Below are positions 33,677-46,047 of a stretch of 64,000 bases of DNA, in pieces. The notes under the pieces were generated by a model. That model made no database searches. It saw nothing but the letters and a program-made list of their open reading frames with translations, and was not told where the DNA came from. The stretch covers positions 19,295,194 through 19,359,193 of the forward strand of contig CM077149.1 of the NCBI GenBank assembly GCA_039583875.1, given 5' to 3'. The translations under genes were made by a program, and so were the position numbers. This DNA is from Platanthera guangdongensis. Lineage: Eukaryota; Streptophyta; Magnoliopsida; Asparagales; Orchidaceae. Positions within the stretch are counted from its first letter, which is position 1, and each line of letters opens with the position of its first letter.

Positions 33677-33843
33677 TATAGTCCCGTGTATATTGACCCA
33701 CTGTAACCTGACATTGGTGTGTACTTAGTATTGTAAACCTGCAAGTACATAACTAGAATACCATATCAAATACAATCATTATTCATTTTAGCTTAACTGG
33801 ACCCTTCTTCAAGCCAGGGTTATTGTGGATACAATACCCAAAA
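33677..33843 (-). repeat. 3' LTR of element B, outer (U3-start) segment
   Basis: After the right TATAG copy (33677-33681) the sequence reads TCCCGTGTATATTGACCCAC, closely matching the LTR of E at 37939 and 45343. The expected terminal ACCCAACA is mutated to ACCCAAAA (33836-33843). The degenerate polypurine tract of B (minus CAAATAGGGGGAAAT) follows at 33844-33858. Confidence 0.85.
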
Positions 33844-34063
33844 ATTTCCCCCTATTTGAAGAAGTCAAAATCCAATAAGCTAAGTTTAATTGAATATAAT
33901 AAATAATAATAAGATATGAAATTGACAAGATGAGTAAATTAAAGAAAATAACAAATAGCGCACATTCCAGCCAAACATTTAAATAATATAGATATAATAA
34001 TAAGAGTTCAAAGTTTTTATGCCCACCATAACCACATCTCAATCAAAAAAGAAAACATGAACA
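33844..34063 (-). other. polypurine tract and 3' untranslated region of B
   Basis: AT-rich, non-coding. The polypurine tract has decayed by one base compared with C, D, E and G. No gene is seen up to the envelope-like stop. Confidence 0.7.
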
Positions 34064-36412
34064 TTAGGCATGTCCGCCTTGATTCTTCTTACGCTGCCTA
34101 ACAAAATAAGCCTTTGGCTTAAGAAAGTACTTTGGAGGGGTTGGAGGCGCAGAATCATTATTCTTGTATTTTCTGAAGTGTATTCTCCTCTTAGCAGAGA
34201 CCAGTTCATACTTGTGCCATTCATCTTGATCGTAGTGGTTCCATCTGTTTTTATTGCCAATATCCACCAGGGTGAAGGTGTCTAGAATGATTCCTCTTGA
34301 AGTTAGACTCCACACTTCACCCATTTCTCTGTCTCTGGTTGGGTCTGATCTTGTAGCAGAAGGGCCTTCACCATACTTTCTTTTCTTGTTCACTGGAGCA
34401 GGTTGAATTTCTTCAACTACTTGAACTTCAGCAGCGGCAGCATCCTGAAAGAATTAATGTGTGTCTATCCCATGTTGAGACTAATGCTCGGAAGGATTAA
34501 CTTCGACATGTGCGGGCGCAACAAGTACGTGAGAACCAAATATCTAACCACGCAGCCACACAAAGTTTTCATAGGTGTAGTCATTTATTTGTTTGAAATT
34601 TTCTAACATGGCAGCTTCAACTGCAGCAACCTTAGCTTTCATATCCTCCTCCTCCTTTCTGACTTCATCAATGACATCATTAGAATAGGCGAGAATAGTG
34701 GTGTCCAAATGAGCCATCTATCTATTGTGCACATCAATCACTGTCACAATGTTTTTGTCAACATTACCAAGAACTTCTGAAGTATACTTGAGTCCTTGCA
34801 TATTAAGCGTGATAGCTTTTCCACCCTCAACATACAATGAATCAATCTTTGTATCAAGCTTTTCAATCTGAATCTTAACTTCTGCAAGGCCATTGTTAAC
34901 ATCTTGCTCTGTTTCCTTGACCTTGTCCAGAACTTTATTCATTATCACTTCAAAATGTGCTTGCCGTCTTGCCAATATCACCTATATTGTCTTTAGAATT
35001 GAACTATCAACAATAGAGGTGGCAACTATTTCAGAAGCAATACTTGGGAGAGAGGGCGGATCTTCACTGGGAGACTCATGGATCAGAGATAATCTGGCTT
35101 TGGAAATAAGTAGAGGCTCTTCAACAGCTAGGACAGGAGGATGTTCTTCTACATCTCCTTCCTCATCAGAAACCTCCACTACCTCCTTAGGAACAACTGG
35201 AAGAATATTTGTCTCCTTGGAAACTCTTTTCTGAAGGTTGAGGATAAACTTGTCTGCCTCAATAGAACCGATATTGAGGGACTAGTGACCTCCCCCTCAG
35301 AAGATGAGGCAAGAACAATTTCTGGGAGAGGGACAATCAGGTTCTCTACTGAAACAAGCTCAGAGCCATCATTTGCATTATCAGCAGCTTCGGGCTCATC
35401 ACCAACAATCAGAATCTCATCATCATCTATTTCATAGTCAACAATAGTCGAATCATCATCAACAGTATCCAAGGCATCATCAACCACTTGTTCAGAAGGA
35501 GTTGGAACATTTGGCACTGAAATCTCTACAGCTGAAGCATCTGGCACTTACTAAGAAGAAAACCTCAAGGGCACTCTTTGAGTGGTCACTTGTGTATCAG
35601 CTAGCTCCCCCTCCATTCCTGCACTCAAGCTCTCAGGAATCTCACTAGGGGGTGGAGTAGGAATCCTGTCCTCGGGAGCTTGATCTTCCTCCTCTACAAG
35701 AAAATTTGGGGCCCCCCTTGCCTCAGGATCCTCCTATCCCACCTTGAGAAGATAGTTGAGTTGATCTTCTTCAGGTGATGGATATGCACACCTTTGGTCA
35801 TATAGTACTTGTCACCATCCTTTTGATTCGGGTACAAGCTGATAATCCTACCAAAGTTGGGAGTGCAAAACTGTCCGTGATTTTCTCAAACAGTAGTGCA
35901 CCCCAGTAAAATATATTCCGACATATGAACGTCACTAGAACCTTGAACATTTTTGTAGATAAATAGTCGTGTGAACCAATCTTGCATAAAACACTTTTTC
36001 GATGATATCTGACAATAACTTGCCTTCATCATTCATTCCTCTCCTTTTGATGGCTTTTGTACCTCTGGCAAACCACAGAATAACATATCCCTTGTTAAGT
36101 CCTCCTCATTGAGGTGATCTGCTTCTCCACAAGCTGGGAGCCTCAAGAGCCGTGTGGGGTGAGAGACCTTCACCTTCATGGCAATTCCATGAACTTTGCT
36201 CTTGATTACCGTATCTTCATGTCAGAGCTTTGCATTCTGGAAGAACTCAAGGACATCTTTGTCCAGTACCTTGCAAGGGTGTTCTAGGATAAAGGATAGA
36301 CCGGCTGTCTCAAGCATCAAGATCACATTTCTGAACTCATCAAAAGCCGAAGCAAAACCTGTTAGAACTAATTCTCCTCCCCTAGCAGACCACTGGTGCT
36401 TCTAGGAGCCAT
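34064..36412 (-). pseudogene. envelope-like ORF of element B, degenerate
   Basis: Related to the envelope-like gene of G rather than to that of C and D. The N-terminus starts at ATG 36412 (MAPRSTS, as MAPK in G) and runs through a VHG...KVKVSHPTRLLRLP-like segment near 36180. The C-terminal part at 34064-34393 (SLTSRGIILDTF; KYFLKPKAYFVR) matches G's SPTSRNIILTAW and KYFPKPYHYFRG. Between them lie only fragments (35179-35547 acidic, 34718-34981 coiled-coil-like), with many stops and frame changes. Element E inserted about 20 bp upstream of the start codon. It is not functional. Confidence 0.75.
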
Positions 36413-36432
36413 GGATAATCAGAGAATAAACT

Positions 36433-36437
36433 GAAGT
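36433..36437. repeat. target-site duplication of element E (GAAGT), left copy
   Basis: GAAGT at 36433-36437 recurs at 45502-45506 around element E. Confidence 0.92.
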
Positions 36438-37286
36438 TGAAAGTCCACCTAGTGTCAACTATGTGCACCTATGGGGGGGGGGATAGGTGACGTATAGCGC
36501 TTTTGCGGAATTTATAATAGTACCTGCACAATAAAAACAAACAGCACAGCACACAGAATACACAGGCAATTTATAGTGGTTCCCCGACTTGGGTACATCC
36601 ACTTTCCCCCTTCGACCTATCTCCCAACAAGGGACGACTTGGTCACTTCTCCAATAGGATTGAAATCCAATCCTTGCACTATCGGAAGGAACCCTTCCAC
36701 ACGTAGGAGTCAACACTCCCACAAACCGGGTTGCACCCAACCCTTACAACACGGAACAAACGTTCCTTTACAACAAAAGTAAAGTAGAAAGTACACGAGA
36801 TACAAACTTCGTTTGGAGACTACGGTGTTCCTCTTCGTTCGACGACGTGTTCGTGAAGTCAACGAAGAGTCTACAACCTTGGTCTCTCTTGGAAAGGATC
36901 TCCTCGGAACCGGTGGCGGCAAGACGAGCGGCGGCTTGCTTCGGGATCGGCGGCTATGATGATGAGCGGATGCTGAACTTAGAGATCCAATCTTCGTAGC
37001 GAAGCTAGCTTGGTCTTCCAATGGTCACACGAGGATCGATCGTCTCGATCGATTCGAACGGGGAAGTTTTTCCCGATCACCAAATTGAGAGACAAGAGAT
37101 CTCTGGATAGACACGTGAGACTCAAAGCTTGGCTAAGCTTCTGTCGCCGGAGATCGGGAAGAAATGCGATCAACAGCGGCGACCGACTAGCGCGAGCGGC
37201 GACGGATGCGGCGGAGCGATTTCACGATTTTAGGGTTTTCTCTTGCTCGGCTTCTTTCTGTCTGAGTATTCCATTCAAAATACCCG

Positions 37287-37303
37287 AATATATATACTGT
37301 ATA
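37287..37303 (-). promoter_or_regulatory. candidate TATA box of the E LTR
   Basis: The minus strand reads TATACAGTATATATATTC, with the palindrome array starting about 130 bp upstream of it. The 5' LTR carries the same motif at about 44606-44622, where it would drive the element RNA. Confidence 0.5.
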
Positions 37304-37429
37304 TAACTTGAATAAGACCGTTGTGGGACCCACAAGAAGAATCCCAAAATCCCGGTCCAGAACATTGACAGCGGCAGAATCCGGTTCAGGAAGATCCAGA
37401 AAAACACCCAAGTCAAAATCGGTGAGAAT

Positions 37430-37765
37430 CGAAAGTGATTCTCGCCGAGTCGCCGAGAATCAAAGGTGATTCTCGACGATTCGGCGAGAATCAAAGATGA
37501 TTCTCGTCGAATTTGCCTTGGTTGCACGAACTGCTTTAGGCCAGGTCGAGACGGCGAGAATCAACCAGTGATTCTCGACGATTCGGCGAGAATCACTAGT
37601 GATTCTCGCCGAATCGGCGAGAATCACTTGGTGATTCTCGTCGATTCTTACTTAGAAGCAGAGGTGCTTGCTTAGAAGTGGCTGGATCGAGTTCGGCGAG
37701 AATCAACCACTGATTCTCGACGAATCGGCGAGAATCACTTGGTGATTCTCGTCGATTTACACTTA
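37430..37765. repeat. palindrome array in 3' LTR of E (GATTCTCGCCGA/TCGGCGAGAATC)
   Basis: Inverted repeats with 12-15-bp perfect arms around a single central base, the longest palindromes of any LTR here. Variants are TCTCGACGA and TCTCGTCGA. Adjacent units are joined by CACTTGGTG or CACTAGTG, which are themselves near-palindromic. Confidence 0.92.
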
Positions 37766-38092
37766 GAAGAATTTTCGTCTTTCCACCCATGAGGTGCTCC
37801 TTGACCCATCTTTGCTCCTTGTCTGCTCCTGCATAGTTATAGCCCTGTGCTTGAAAGTAAGTGCACTCCAATAGAGAGAGTACACGTAGGCCAACACACT
37901 GATCTGCTCAACGAGGGATTACGTCGTGCAGACCCGTGTATATTGACCTACTGCACCCTGACATTGGTGTGCACTTAGCGTGGAAGAACTGCAAGCACAA
38001 CTTGAAAGAGTTTATCAAATACATTGTCTATTGACCTTAGCTTGTCCAGGAGCTTCTTCAAATCAGGTACATTGTGGATACAATACCCAACA

Positions 38093-38392
38093 ATCTCCCC
38101 CTATTTGAAGAAGCCTAAACCCTACAAGCTAAGGTGAATAGAGCATATGGGAATGAAAACCATAAACTTGAAATTGAGTTGAGTGAGTTACCAATACCAA
38201 TTTCTTGGGAGCAAGCTTGGAGCTTGGAGCACCTTAGCCTTAGCCGCGAGGGTAATCTCCCCCTTTTCGGCTTCTGCAAATCGGGGTCAGAGCATTTGAC
38301 CCCTTGCTCCCCCTCAGTTCTTGCGTCTGTGCTCACACTTGAGTTCCTTGCTCCCCCTCAGATCGTGCACGAGCCTGGAGCTTCTGTAGTCT
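38093..38392 (-). other. 3' untranslated region of E with four polypurine tracts
   Basis: The minus strand carries AGGGGGAG-type tracts next to the LTR (38094-38107, CAAATAGGGGGAGAT) and again near 38259, 38311 and 38352. Only the first abuts the LTR. No ORF is recognisable. Confidence 0.8.
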
Positions 38393-41300
38393 TCATTCCT
38401 CATAATTGAGCATCCCCAATTCAGTCTTGAAAAGATTGAACTTGGCCTCGTCTAAGGGCTTTGTGAATATATCAGCAATCTGCTTGTCCATGGGGACATA
38501 ACAGAGAGAGATGTCCTTATTTTCCACGTGCTCCCGAATGAAGTGGTAGCGCACTTCAATATGCTTCGTTCTGCTGTGCGAGACCGGATTGTTGGCAATG
38601 GCAATTGCACTGGAGGAGTCGCAGTACATTGGTATGTCTTTGAACTGAAGGTCGTAGTCGGCTAACTGGTTTCTGATCCATAGGAGTTGTGCGCAACAGC
38701 TGCCTGCCGAGATGTACTCAGACTCTGCTGTGGAGGTTGCAACACAATTCTGTTTCTTGCTGTTCCAAGAGATAAGCCTCCTGCCGAGGAATTGACACGT
38801 CCCGGAGGTGCTTTTCCTGTCATCCCTACTTCCTGCAAAATCAGCATCTGAAAAACCTATTAGCTCGACATCATTGTTTCTCGGGTACCACAAGCCAAGA
38901 TTGGGACTACCTTTAAGGTATCTTAGAATTCGCTTTGCAGCGACATAGTGAGATTCCTTAGTGTTCACCTGATATCTGGCACAGACACATGTGGAGAATA
39001 TGATATCCGGTCTACTGGCAGTAAGGTAGAGCAGGGATCCAATGATGCTTCTGTATTTGGTTTCATCGAAAGGTTTACCTTTCTCATCCTTATCCAGAGA
39101 CATGGTGGATCCCATTGGAGTCCTCATAGAGGTTGCACTCTCCATACCGAATTTCTTAAGGAGTTCATTTGTGAACTTCGTCTGAGAGATGAAGATTCCA
39201 TCCTCAGACTGTTTCACTTGAAGTCCTAAGAAATACTTGAGCTCTCCCATACTGCTCATTTCAAACTTTCCTTGCATAAGTTTAGAAAACGTTTTGCAAA
39301 GATTGTTGTCCGTTGAGCCAAATATTATGTCATCGACATAGATTTGCACCAGCAAAATCTTGCCTTTGACTTCCCTGAGAAACAATGTTTTATCTATTTT
39401 ACCTCTAGAGAACTTGTTCTTAAGAAGAAAACTAGATAAAGTCTCATACCAAGCTCGTGGAGCTTGTTTCAACCCATATAAGGCTTTATTAAGAAAATAA
39501 ACATGATTAGGATAAGTAGGATCGACAAAACCTGGGGGTTGAGCGACGTATACTTCCTCTTTCAGGTCTCCGTTCAAGAATGCTGATTTCACATCCATTT
39601 GATAGACTGTGAATCCTTTGTGTGAAGCATACGCCAGGAACAATCTGATTGCCTCGAGCCTTTCTACTGGTGCGAAGGTCTGGTCGAAGTCAATCCCCTC
39701 CTCCTGTCTGTAACCTTGAGCCACCAGCCTTGCCTTATTCTTTATGATGACACCATGTTCATCCAGCTTGTTTCTGAAGATCCACTTGGTGCCAATCACA
39801 TTCTGCTTGTATGGTCTAGGAACTAGCGTCCAAACATTGCAACGTTCGAATTGATGTAGTTCATCTTGCATGGCCAAAATCCATGCCGCATCCTTGTTCG
39901 CCTCGTCGAACTTCTTTGGCTCAACCTGTGACAGGAAGCTAAGATGCAATACTTCGTTAATAGTACCTCTTCGAGTTCTAACACCGACACGAGGATCTCC
40001 GATGATCTGATCTCTAGGATGATCCCTCACGTGCCGGAGCTCTAGAAGTCTGGCGTCTGGAGCTTCAACTACTTCTTGGGCTTCTCTTTCTTCCAAGAGA
40101 TTTGTTCCATTTTGATCTTCAACATTTTCAGATGACGTGGAGGTGGAGACTTTGACGTACTTAGGAGTGTCATCTTTAGCGGTCTCATCCAGACTCAGCT
40201 GTTCCAGTCGTGCACCTGCATCTTCAAGAATACCATTGGAAGAGTTGCTGTTAAGCAAACTTCCTTCATCAAATACAACATTTATTGATTCTTCTACCAC
40301 TAGGGTTTTCTTATTGAAGACCCTATATGCCCGACTGTGGGAACTATAGCCCATGAATATGCCTTCGAAGCATTTTTCACCAAATTTAGTACGCGGGTAC
40401 TTCCCATTATTCAATACATAGCATCTGCAACCAAAAATCCTCAAGTAGTACATGGTTGGTTTCCTGCCTTTCAGTAGCTCGTAAGGCGTCTTACGATGAT
40501 GCTTGTTGATCAATGCTCGGTTTTGTACATGACAAGCTGTATTGACAGCCTCTGCCCAGACGTATTCTGGGAGAGAAGCGTCTTTCAACATTGTCGTGCA
40601 GGCTTCAATGAGAGTTCTATTTCTCCTCTCCGCAACTCCATTTTGCTGAGGAGTGCGCGGGGAGGAAAACTCATGAAAGATACCTTGTTCTTCACAAAAC
40701 TCTGTCATAGCACCAGATTCGAATTTTGTTCCATGGTCACTTCTGATTTTGACCACAGAGCAGTTAAATTCGTTCTGAACCTGCTTGACAAAACTAGTGA
40801 AGATGTCAAACGTATCTGACTTTCGTTTCAAAAAGAACACCCAAGTAAACCGAGAATGATCATCAACTATCACTAGCGTATAGGACTTGCCTCCCAAGCT
40901 ATGAACTTGGATTGGACCAAACAAGTCCATATGTAAAAGGTAAAGACATCGGGAAGAGTCTTTGTCTACAATGCTCTTAAAGGTAGCCCGAGCCTGTTTG
41001 CCCATCTGGCATGCAGGACAGGGGCTATCTTTGATGCACTTGATACTGGGAGCATCCCTTACTAAGTTCTTAGAAAATAGCATACTAATTGTCTTGAAAT
41101 TAATATGTGCCAATCTCTTGTGCCATTGTTCACACAGAGATGCACTGCCTGTTGCTACAAGGCATACGGGGATAGATGAATCTAAACTGAGAAAATCTAA
41201 GCAGAAGATATTTCTGCTCCTAATTCCTGATAATACCGTCTCAGAAGAGGTACGTGAAATTATCAGACATTTATCCTTGCAGAACTTAACGTCATAACCT

Positions 41301-41560
41301 TTATCACATAACTGACTTACACTGATCAGGTTATGGTTTAACCCTTCAACATAAGCCACGTCGGTGATAGAGATTATACCGTTGGAAATCATACCGTAAC
41401 CTCTGGTGACTCCTCGATCTGACCCTCCAAAGATGACTTTGGGTCCATTCTCGACTGGAGTGTAATCACGCAGAAGGCTTCTTGTCCCAGTCATATGCCG
41501 GGAGCATCCACTGTCCAAATACCAGATCGACGTTTTGGTGGCCTTTGGACATACCTGCAA
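38393..41560 (-). CDS. pol: Pol of element E: protease, integrase, RT, RNase H (intact)
   Basis: A 1,055-codon open frame. Protease DSG at 16-18; pre-integrase HKRLAH ... CPACQMGK (~147-188); integrase D212, D275, E311; RT ~574-820 with YVDD at 741-744; RNase H with SDADFAG and TAESEY motifs. One oddity is DHGTKF after D275, where the other elements have DHGTEF; this is next to, not in, the catalytic triad. The first listed codon is a TTG. The conserved part begins at CAG behind GCAG|GT (41558-41553), in +1 relative to gag. Pol could be active, but the Gag of this copy is broken, so mobility would need Gag from another copy. Confidence 0.95.
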   Translation of the reverse strand: MQVCPKATKTSIWYLDSGCSRHMTGTRSLLRDYTPVENGPKVIFGGSDRGVTRGYGMISNGIISITDVAYVEGLNHNLISVSQLCDKGYDVKFCKDKCLIISRTSSETVLSGIRSRNIFCLDFLSLDSSIPVCLVATGSASLCEQWHKRLAHINFKTISMLFSKNLVRDAPSIKCIKDSPCPACQMGKQARATFKSIVDKDSSRCLYLLHMDLFGPIQVHSLGGKSYTLVIVDDHSRFTWVFFLKRKSDTFDIFTSFVKQVQNEFNCSVVKIRSDHGTKFESGAMTEFCEEQGIFHEFSSPRTPQQNGVAERRNRTLIEACTTMLKDASLPEYVWAEAVNTACHVQNRALINKHHRKTPYELLKGRKPTMYYLRIFGCRCYVLNNGKYPRTKFGEKCFEGIFMGYSSHSRAYRVFNKKTLVVEESINVVFDEGSLLNSNSSNGILEDAGARLEQLSLDETAKDDTPKYVKVSTSTSSENVEDQNGTNLLEEREAQEVVEAPDARLLELRHVRDHPRDQIIGDPRVGVRTRRGTINEVLHLSFLSQVEPKKFDEANKDAAWILAMQDELHQFERCNVWTLVPRPYKQNVIGTKWIFRNKLDEHGVIIKNKARLVAQGYRQEEGIDFDQTFAPVERLEAIRLFLAYASHKGFTVYQMDVKSAFLNGDLKEEVYVAQPPGFVDPTYPNHVYFLNKALYGLKQAPRAWYETLSSFLLKNKFSRGKIDKTLFLREVKGKILLVQIYVDDIIFGSTDNNLCKTFSKLMQGKFEMSSMGELKYFLGLQVKQSEDGIFISQTKFTNELLKKFGMESATSMRTPMGSTMSLDKDEKGKPFDETKYRSIIGSLLYLTASRPDIIFSTCVCARYQVNTKESHYVAAKRILRYLKGSPNLGLWYPRNNDVELIGFSDADFAGSRDDRKSTSGTCQFLGRRLISWNSKKQNCVATSTAESEYISAGSCCAQLLWIRNQLADYDLQFKDIPMYCDSSSAIAIANNPVSHSRTKHIEVRYHFIREHVENKDISLCYVPMDKQIADIFTKPLDEAKFNLFKTELGMLNYEE

Positions 41561-41570
41561 AACAAAATTA
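41553..41570 (-). promoter_or_regulatory. gag/pol junction of E: stop, T-rich spacer, GCAG|GT
   Basis: Gag TAA (41570-41568), then TTTTGTTTT and GCA GGT in the gag frame; Pol reads CAG GTA in +1. It is the clearest pyrimidine tract of the four junctions. The upstream donor-like site is AAG|GCAA here rather than AAG|GTAA. Confidence 0.5.
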
Positions 41571-43666
41571 ATTTGCCTTAGGAACCCAATCGAACTTGGG
41601 TCCTAGATTCCTGGTTAGCACACTCCCCCTCGGTTGGTTAACCCTACGAGTGGTCGGCCTCGCATTGCTAACATGGGGAGTCTCGTAATGCCTTAGATTA
41701 AACCAACAATCCACGGCAAAGTGACCGACTTTGCCACAGCACCAACAGTCGAATCTGTTGTACCTCTTCCTAGGCTCCTGCCTTACCCTGGGAACGGTGG
41801 GTACAGCTGGGGCCTTGGATCTGGAGGAGGAGGCCTCATGGTGACAGCAGTCACATGACTTCGTCACCTTCTGTATAACAGGCTTGGCTTTTGGTGCCTG
41901 CTTTCCATTATGGCCGCTAGAGAACGGAACATAATTTCCCATGTGGATTTCCTCATAAGGTTCCTTGAAGGCACTCTCACCGAAGTTCCGGGGAAAGGTC
42001 CAACCATCATATCGGCTCTTTGGCTTTGCAACCGAGGGCCGGAAATGATGGCCAAATGTTGACTCAAAGTCATGTTGGTTGCAAGGAAAGCCAGGCTTTC
42101 TGAACGCAACAGGACTAAGCGGAGCCTTTCCCTTTTCATCAGCAGAGGCCTTCTTGGCGGCCTTATTCTTACTCTGGTTCCTGTTTCTCCTGGATGAGGA
42201 ACCAGATACCCCTACATGCCCCAAGCCAGCTCCTTTGGCCTGAGCAGAGAAGGTATCAACGACTAGAAGAACTGTTTTTGGCATAGAGAAGCTCTTGACG
42301 ATCTTCCTTTCTGCCGCAAGTAGTTCTCCCAACTTGTCGACTTCCTCCTGCTTAAGATCAAGGAGCTTCAAAGACTCTGAATGCTTTGAAGTCAGGTCAA
42401 GGTGCTCCTATCGGAGAGAAATCAAGCTAGTGACCTCTTCCCTTAGGGATACACACTCACCCTTAAGGAATTTCACTTCCTTCTTCTCAGCCTTCAGTCT
42501 CTTACGACACTCCTCGAAAGTGTTGAGCAGAAGCTCATATTTCTCAAGGAGCTCCGCTTTACGGGCCGAAGGGCTATCCTCAGGTTCATCATCCTGAGAC
42601 TCAGGGTCAGAGTCGGAGTCGGAGAGAAGGGTGTGAGCTTTTACCTTCCCAGTAAATGGGGGGCATTCTCCTTCTGAGTCCGAGCGACCCACCAGCCCGA
42701 AGTAGGCTTCCTCATCATCACTGGAGTCTGAGGAATCAGACTCACTCAGTATCTTTGGCCTTTTGGCGATGTAGCTCCGCTCCTTCTTCTTATCTCTAGA
42801 GGATTTGTGCTCCTCTTCTTTCCCTTTTTCTCTCTTGCCTTGATAGCAGTCGGCCACAACGTGTCCTGGCTTATTGCATCCAAAGCAAATAATGCCAGAG
42901 GAGCGATGTTTGTTCGGTCTAGATGCATACCTGTCAGAAGAATAATTTTTCTTCTGATGCCTGGAGGAGGAGCCGTCTCTCTTTCTTTGATTCCTCATCT
43001 TGAGGAACTTCTTGAACTCTCGATTGATGAGGGAGAAATCCTCCTCCGATAGCCCTGAGCTGGAGGAGCATGGCTCGGAGTCCTCCTCCTCATCCTTTTT
43101 CCTTACACGGTACGAAACCGCACCCTTGCCTTTTCTGGAGTGACTGGCTTTTAGAGCCACGGTCTTTTCTTTGGCTGCCGCCTTCTCAGCTTCTTCTTCT
43201 GCTTTTCTGGTGTTCAGCTGAAGCTCATAGGACATCAGCTTTCCAAACAGAATTTGTGGATCAGTTTCAGCTAGTCTGCCAAATTCTCTGATGGCGCAGA
43301 TCTTTGTGTCCCATTCCTTAGTAAGGGACCTAAGGAATTTATCATTGAGTTCACCATTAGTGAACACTCTTCTGTAGCCTTTGAGGGCGTTGACAATCTT
43401 GAGGAAGTTCTCGTATGTGTCTTCGATACTTTCTTGTCAAGTCCCACTAGCACCATCTCGTCCTTGTCCATTTCAGAAAGTGTCTTCGATACTTTCTTGG
43501 TGGGATCAATGGTGGAGGCCTTAGTGGGGACATAAGGTCCCTCCTGCACGATCATGAAAAGTCGAGGATCCACTGCTTCCATGTAGAACCTGATCCTTTC
43601 CTTCCAAATAGGAAAGTTGAGCCTGGTGCACACTGGGCTCTTGCCGGAGAACTTGAGCCCGTCCAT
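41568..43666 (-). pseudogene. gag: Gag of element E, internal deletion, frameshift and nonsense codon
   Basis: ATG 43666 opens MDGLKFSGKSPVC with the Gag core. After residue ~75 (VLVGLDKK) the reading jumps to a different frame. Compared with B, about 80-90 codons of the core (through the SAKEMWD and DDRRSLLN region) are missing. A 20-bp direct repeat, at 43417-43436 and 43480-43499, lies at the junction. The downstream frame carries knuckle 1 (CFGCNKPGHVVADC, about 42853-42896) and an acidic/coiled-coil section. A single TAG at 42408-42410 then interrupts the frame, and the last part (41568-42371) has a second knuckle, CWCCGKVGHFAVDC (about 41715-41756). Two knuckles are shared with B; C and D have one. 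Confidence 0.88.
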
Positions 43667-43742
43667 AGTAGATGTTTACCTCCTTGTTGACACTAGTGGC
43701 AGGATTCAACTCAAGGTGTTAACCTTTTTGATGAGTAACCTC

Positions 43743-43754
43743 GCTTTGATACCA
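43743..43754 (-). other. primer binding site of element E
   Basis: The minus strand reads TGGTATCAAAGC two bases after the LTR end, complementary to initiator-Met tRNA apart from one A. Confidence 0.88.
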
Positions 43755-43756
43755 CT

Positions 43757-45501
43757 TGAAAGTCCACCTAGTGTCAACTATGTGCACCTATGGGGGGGGG
43801 GATAGGTGACGTATAGCGCTTTTGCGGAATTTATAATAGTACCTGCACAATAAAAACAAACAGCACAGCACACAGAATACACAAGCAATTTATAGTGGTT
43901 CTCCGACTTGGGTACATCCACTTTCCCCCTTCGACCTATCTCCCAACAAGGGACGACTTGGTCACTTCTCTAACAGGATTGAAATCCAATCCTTGCACTA
44001 TCGGAAGGAACCCTTCCACACGTAGGAGTCAACACTCCCACAAACCGGGTTGCACCCAACCCTTACAACACGGAACAAACGTTCCTTTATAACAAAAGTA
44101 AAGTAGAAAGTACACGAGATACAAACTTCGTTTGGAGACTACGGTGTTCCTCTTCGTTCGACGACGTGTTCGTGAAGTCAACGAAGAGTCTACAACCTTG
44201 GTCTCTCTTGGAAAGGATCTCCCCGGAACCGGCGGCGGCAAGACGAGCGGAGGCTTGCTTCGGGATCGGCGGCTATGATGATGAGCGGCTGCTGAACTTA
44301 GAGATCCAATCTTCGTAGTGAAGCTAGCTTGGTCTTCCAACGGTCACACGAGGATCGGTCGTCTCGATCGATTCGGACGGGGAAGTTTTTCCCGATCACC
44401 AAATCGAGAGACAAGAGATCTCTGGATAGACACGTGAGACTCAAAGTTTGGCTAAGCTTCTATCGCCGGAGATCGGGAAGAAATGCGATCAACAGCGGCG
44501 ACCGACTAGCGCGAGCGGCGACGGATGCGGCGGAGCGATTTCGCGATTTTAGGGTTTTCTCTTGCTCGGCTTCTTTCTGTTTGAGTATTCCGTTCAAAAT
44601 ACCCGAATATATATACTGTATATAACTTGAATAAGACCGTTGTGGGACCCACAAGAAGAATCCCAAAATCCCGGTCCAGAACATTGACAGCGGCAGAATC
44701 CGGTTCAGGAAGATCCAGAAAAACGCCCAAGTCAAAATTGGTGAGAATCGAAAGTGATTCTCGCCGAGTCGCCGAGAATCAAAGGTGATTCTCGACGATT
44801 CGGCGAGAATCAAAGATGATTCTCGTCGAATTTGCCTTGGTTGCACGCACTGCTTTAGGCCAGGTCGAGACGGCGAGAATCAAGCAGTGATTCTCGACGA
44901 TTCGACGAGAATCACTAGTGATTCTCGCCGAATCGGCGAGAATCACTTGGTGATTCTCGCCGAATCGGCGAGAATCACTTGGTGATTCTCGCCGAATCGG
45001 CGAGAATCACTTGGTGATTCTCGATTCTTACTTAGAAGCAGAGTTGCTTGCTTAGAAGTGGCTGGATCGAGTTCGGCGAGAATCAACCACTGATTCTCGA
45101 CGAATCGGCGAGAATCACTTGATTCTCGCCGAATCGGCGAGAATCACTTGGTGATTCTCGTCGATTTACACTTAGACGAATTTTCGTCTTTCCACCCATG
45201 AGGTGCTCCTTAACCCATCCTTGCTCCTTGTCTGCTCCTGCATAGTTATAGCCCTGTGCTTGAAAGTAAGTGCACTCCAATAGAGAGAGTACACGTAGAA
45301 CAACACACTGATCTGCTCAACGAGGGATTACGTCGTGCAGACCCGTGTATATTGACCTACTGCACCCTGACATTGGTGTGCACTTAGCGTGGAAGAACTG
45401 CAAGCACAACTTGAAAGAGTTTATCAAATACATTGTCTATTGACCTTAGCTTGTCCAGGAGCTTCTTCAAATCAGGTACATTGTGGATACAATACCCAAC
45501 A
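43757..45501 (-). repeat. 5' LTR of element E (1,745 bp)
   Basis: Same limits and features as 36438-38092 but 90 bp longer. The extra length lies in the palindrome array (44750-45175), where two additional ~32-bp units and one ~28-bp unit are present. Right copy of the GAAGT duplication at 45502-45506. Confidence 0.93.
44750..45175. repeat. expanded palindrome array in 5' LTR of E
   Basis: The same words as at 37430-37765, with three consecutive near-identical 32-bp units (GCCGAATCGGCGAGAATC plus linker) at about 44925-45020, where the 3' LTR has one. Confidence 0.9.
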
Positions 45502-45506
45502 GAAGT

Positions 45507-46047
45507 CTAGAATGAACTATCAGCTGGAACGAATTACTGTCACTGTCGAAACGACTTTAACAGGGCGTCAGAATCACACCACTGGGTGAAATCTTTGCTG
45601 GAAATCGGAAAGCTTTGCTAAAAACTCTTGCTTCGACCTAATCGAAGAAAATGGGAGCAGGGCCACGAGATGGAGACGACACCACTGCTCTGGAGCCAAA
45701 GGGTCAGGAGGACAGTTCGACGAATATCACTGTTTTGGTTCGATGAAATGTGTCGGGGTTGCCCAACTCTTGATTTTTTATATATGTATAATTTAAAATT
45801 TGACCTAAAAAGGCGCATACCTGATTTTCGGTTGCTCTTCGAATCTAATATATAAAGAGAAATTTTACCCTAAGTGACATTCGACAAGTTTCACCGGATG
45901 CACTGTCAATTCGGCAAGTTTCGACGTGAATATTCTTGAATATCCGACGATTCGACAACTAGGGCTGACAGATACTCAATGAATTTTTCCTTGGACAAAT
46001 TTCTTTCTTGATAATTTTCCTGAGTGATTTCCTCTTGTTGGCCTTCT
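45507..46047 (-). other. pol-env spacer of element B
   Basis: Non-coding. Scattered decayed palindrome words (CAGTTCGACGAAT near 45715, ATTCGACAAG, AATTCGGCAAG, CCGACGATTCGACAA near 45940) sit in the same place as the spacer arrays of C, D and G. The 65-75-codon frames here have no recognisable content. Confidence 0.7.

Larger units (their letters stand above)
36438..38092 (-). repeat. 3' LTR of element E (1,655 bp)
   Basis: TGAAAGTCCACC... to ...ATACCCAACA. It has a run of 10 G at 36473-36482, the GTGGTTCCCCGACTTGGG block at 36577, a TATA-rich promoter candidate at 37287-37303 and the palindrome array at 37430-37765. Confidence 0.93.
36438..45501 (-). mobile_element. Element E: Sirevirus-type element without envelope-like gene (9.1 kb)
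   Basis: Complete LTR to LTR, with a GAAGT duplication. Pol is intact, gag is broken, and only ~300 bp separate the pol stop from the LTR, so there is no envelope-like gene. Its LTR is the closest relative of the LTR of B. The LTRs differ at roughly 2% of sites by eye, plus repeat-number changes. Confidence 0.93.

Noticed and set aside
36196..36405. Plus-strand 69-codon frame
   Set aside because: It lies antisense to the degenerate envelope-like gene of B, which is supported by homology to G.
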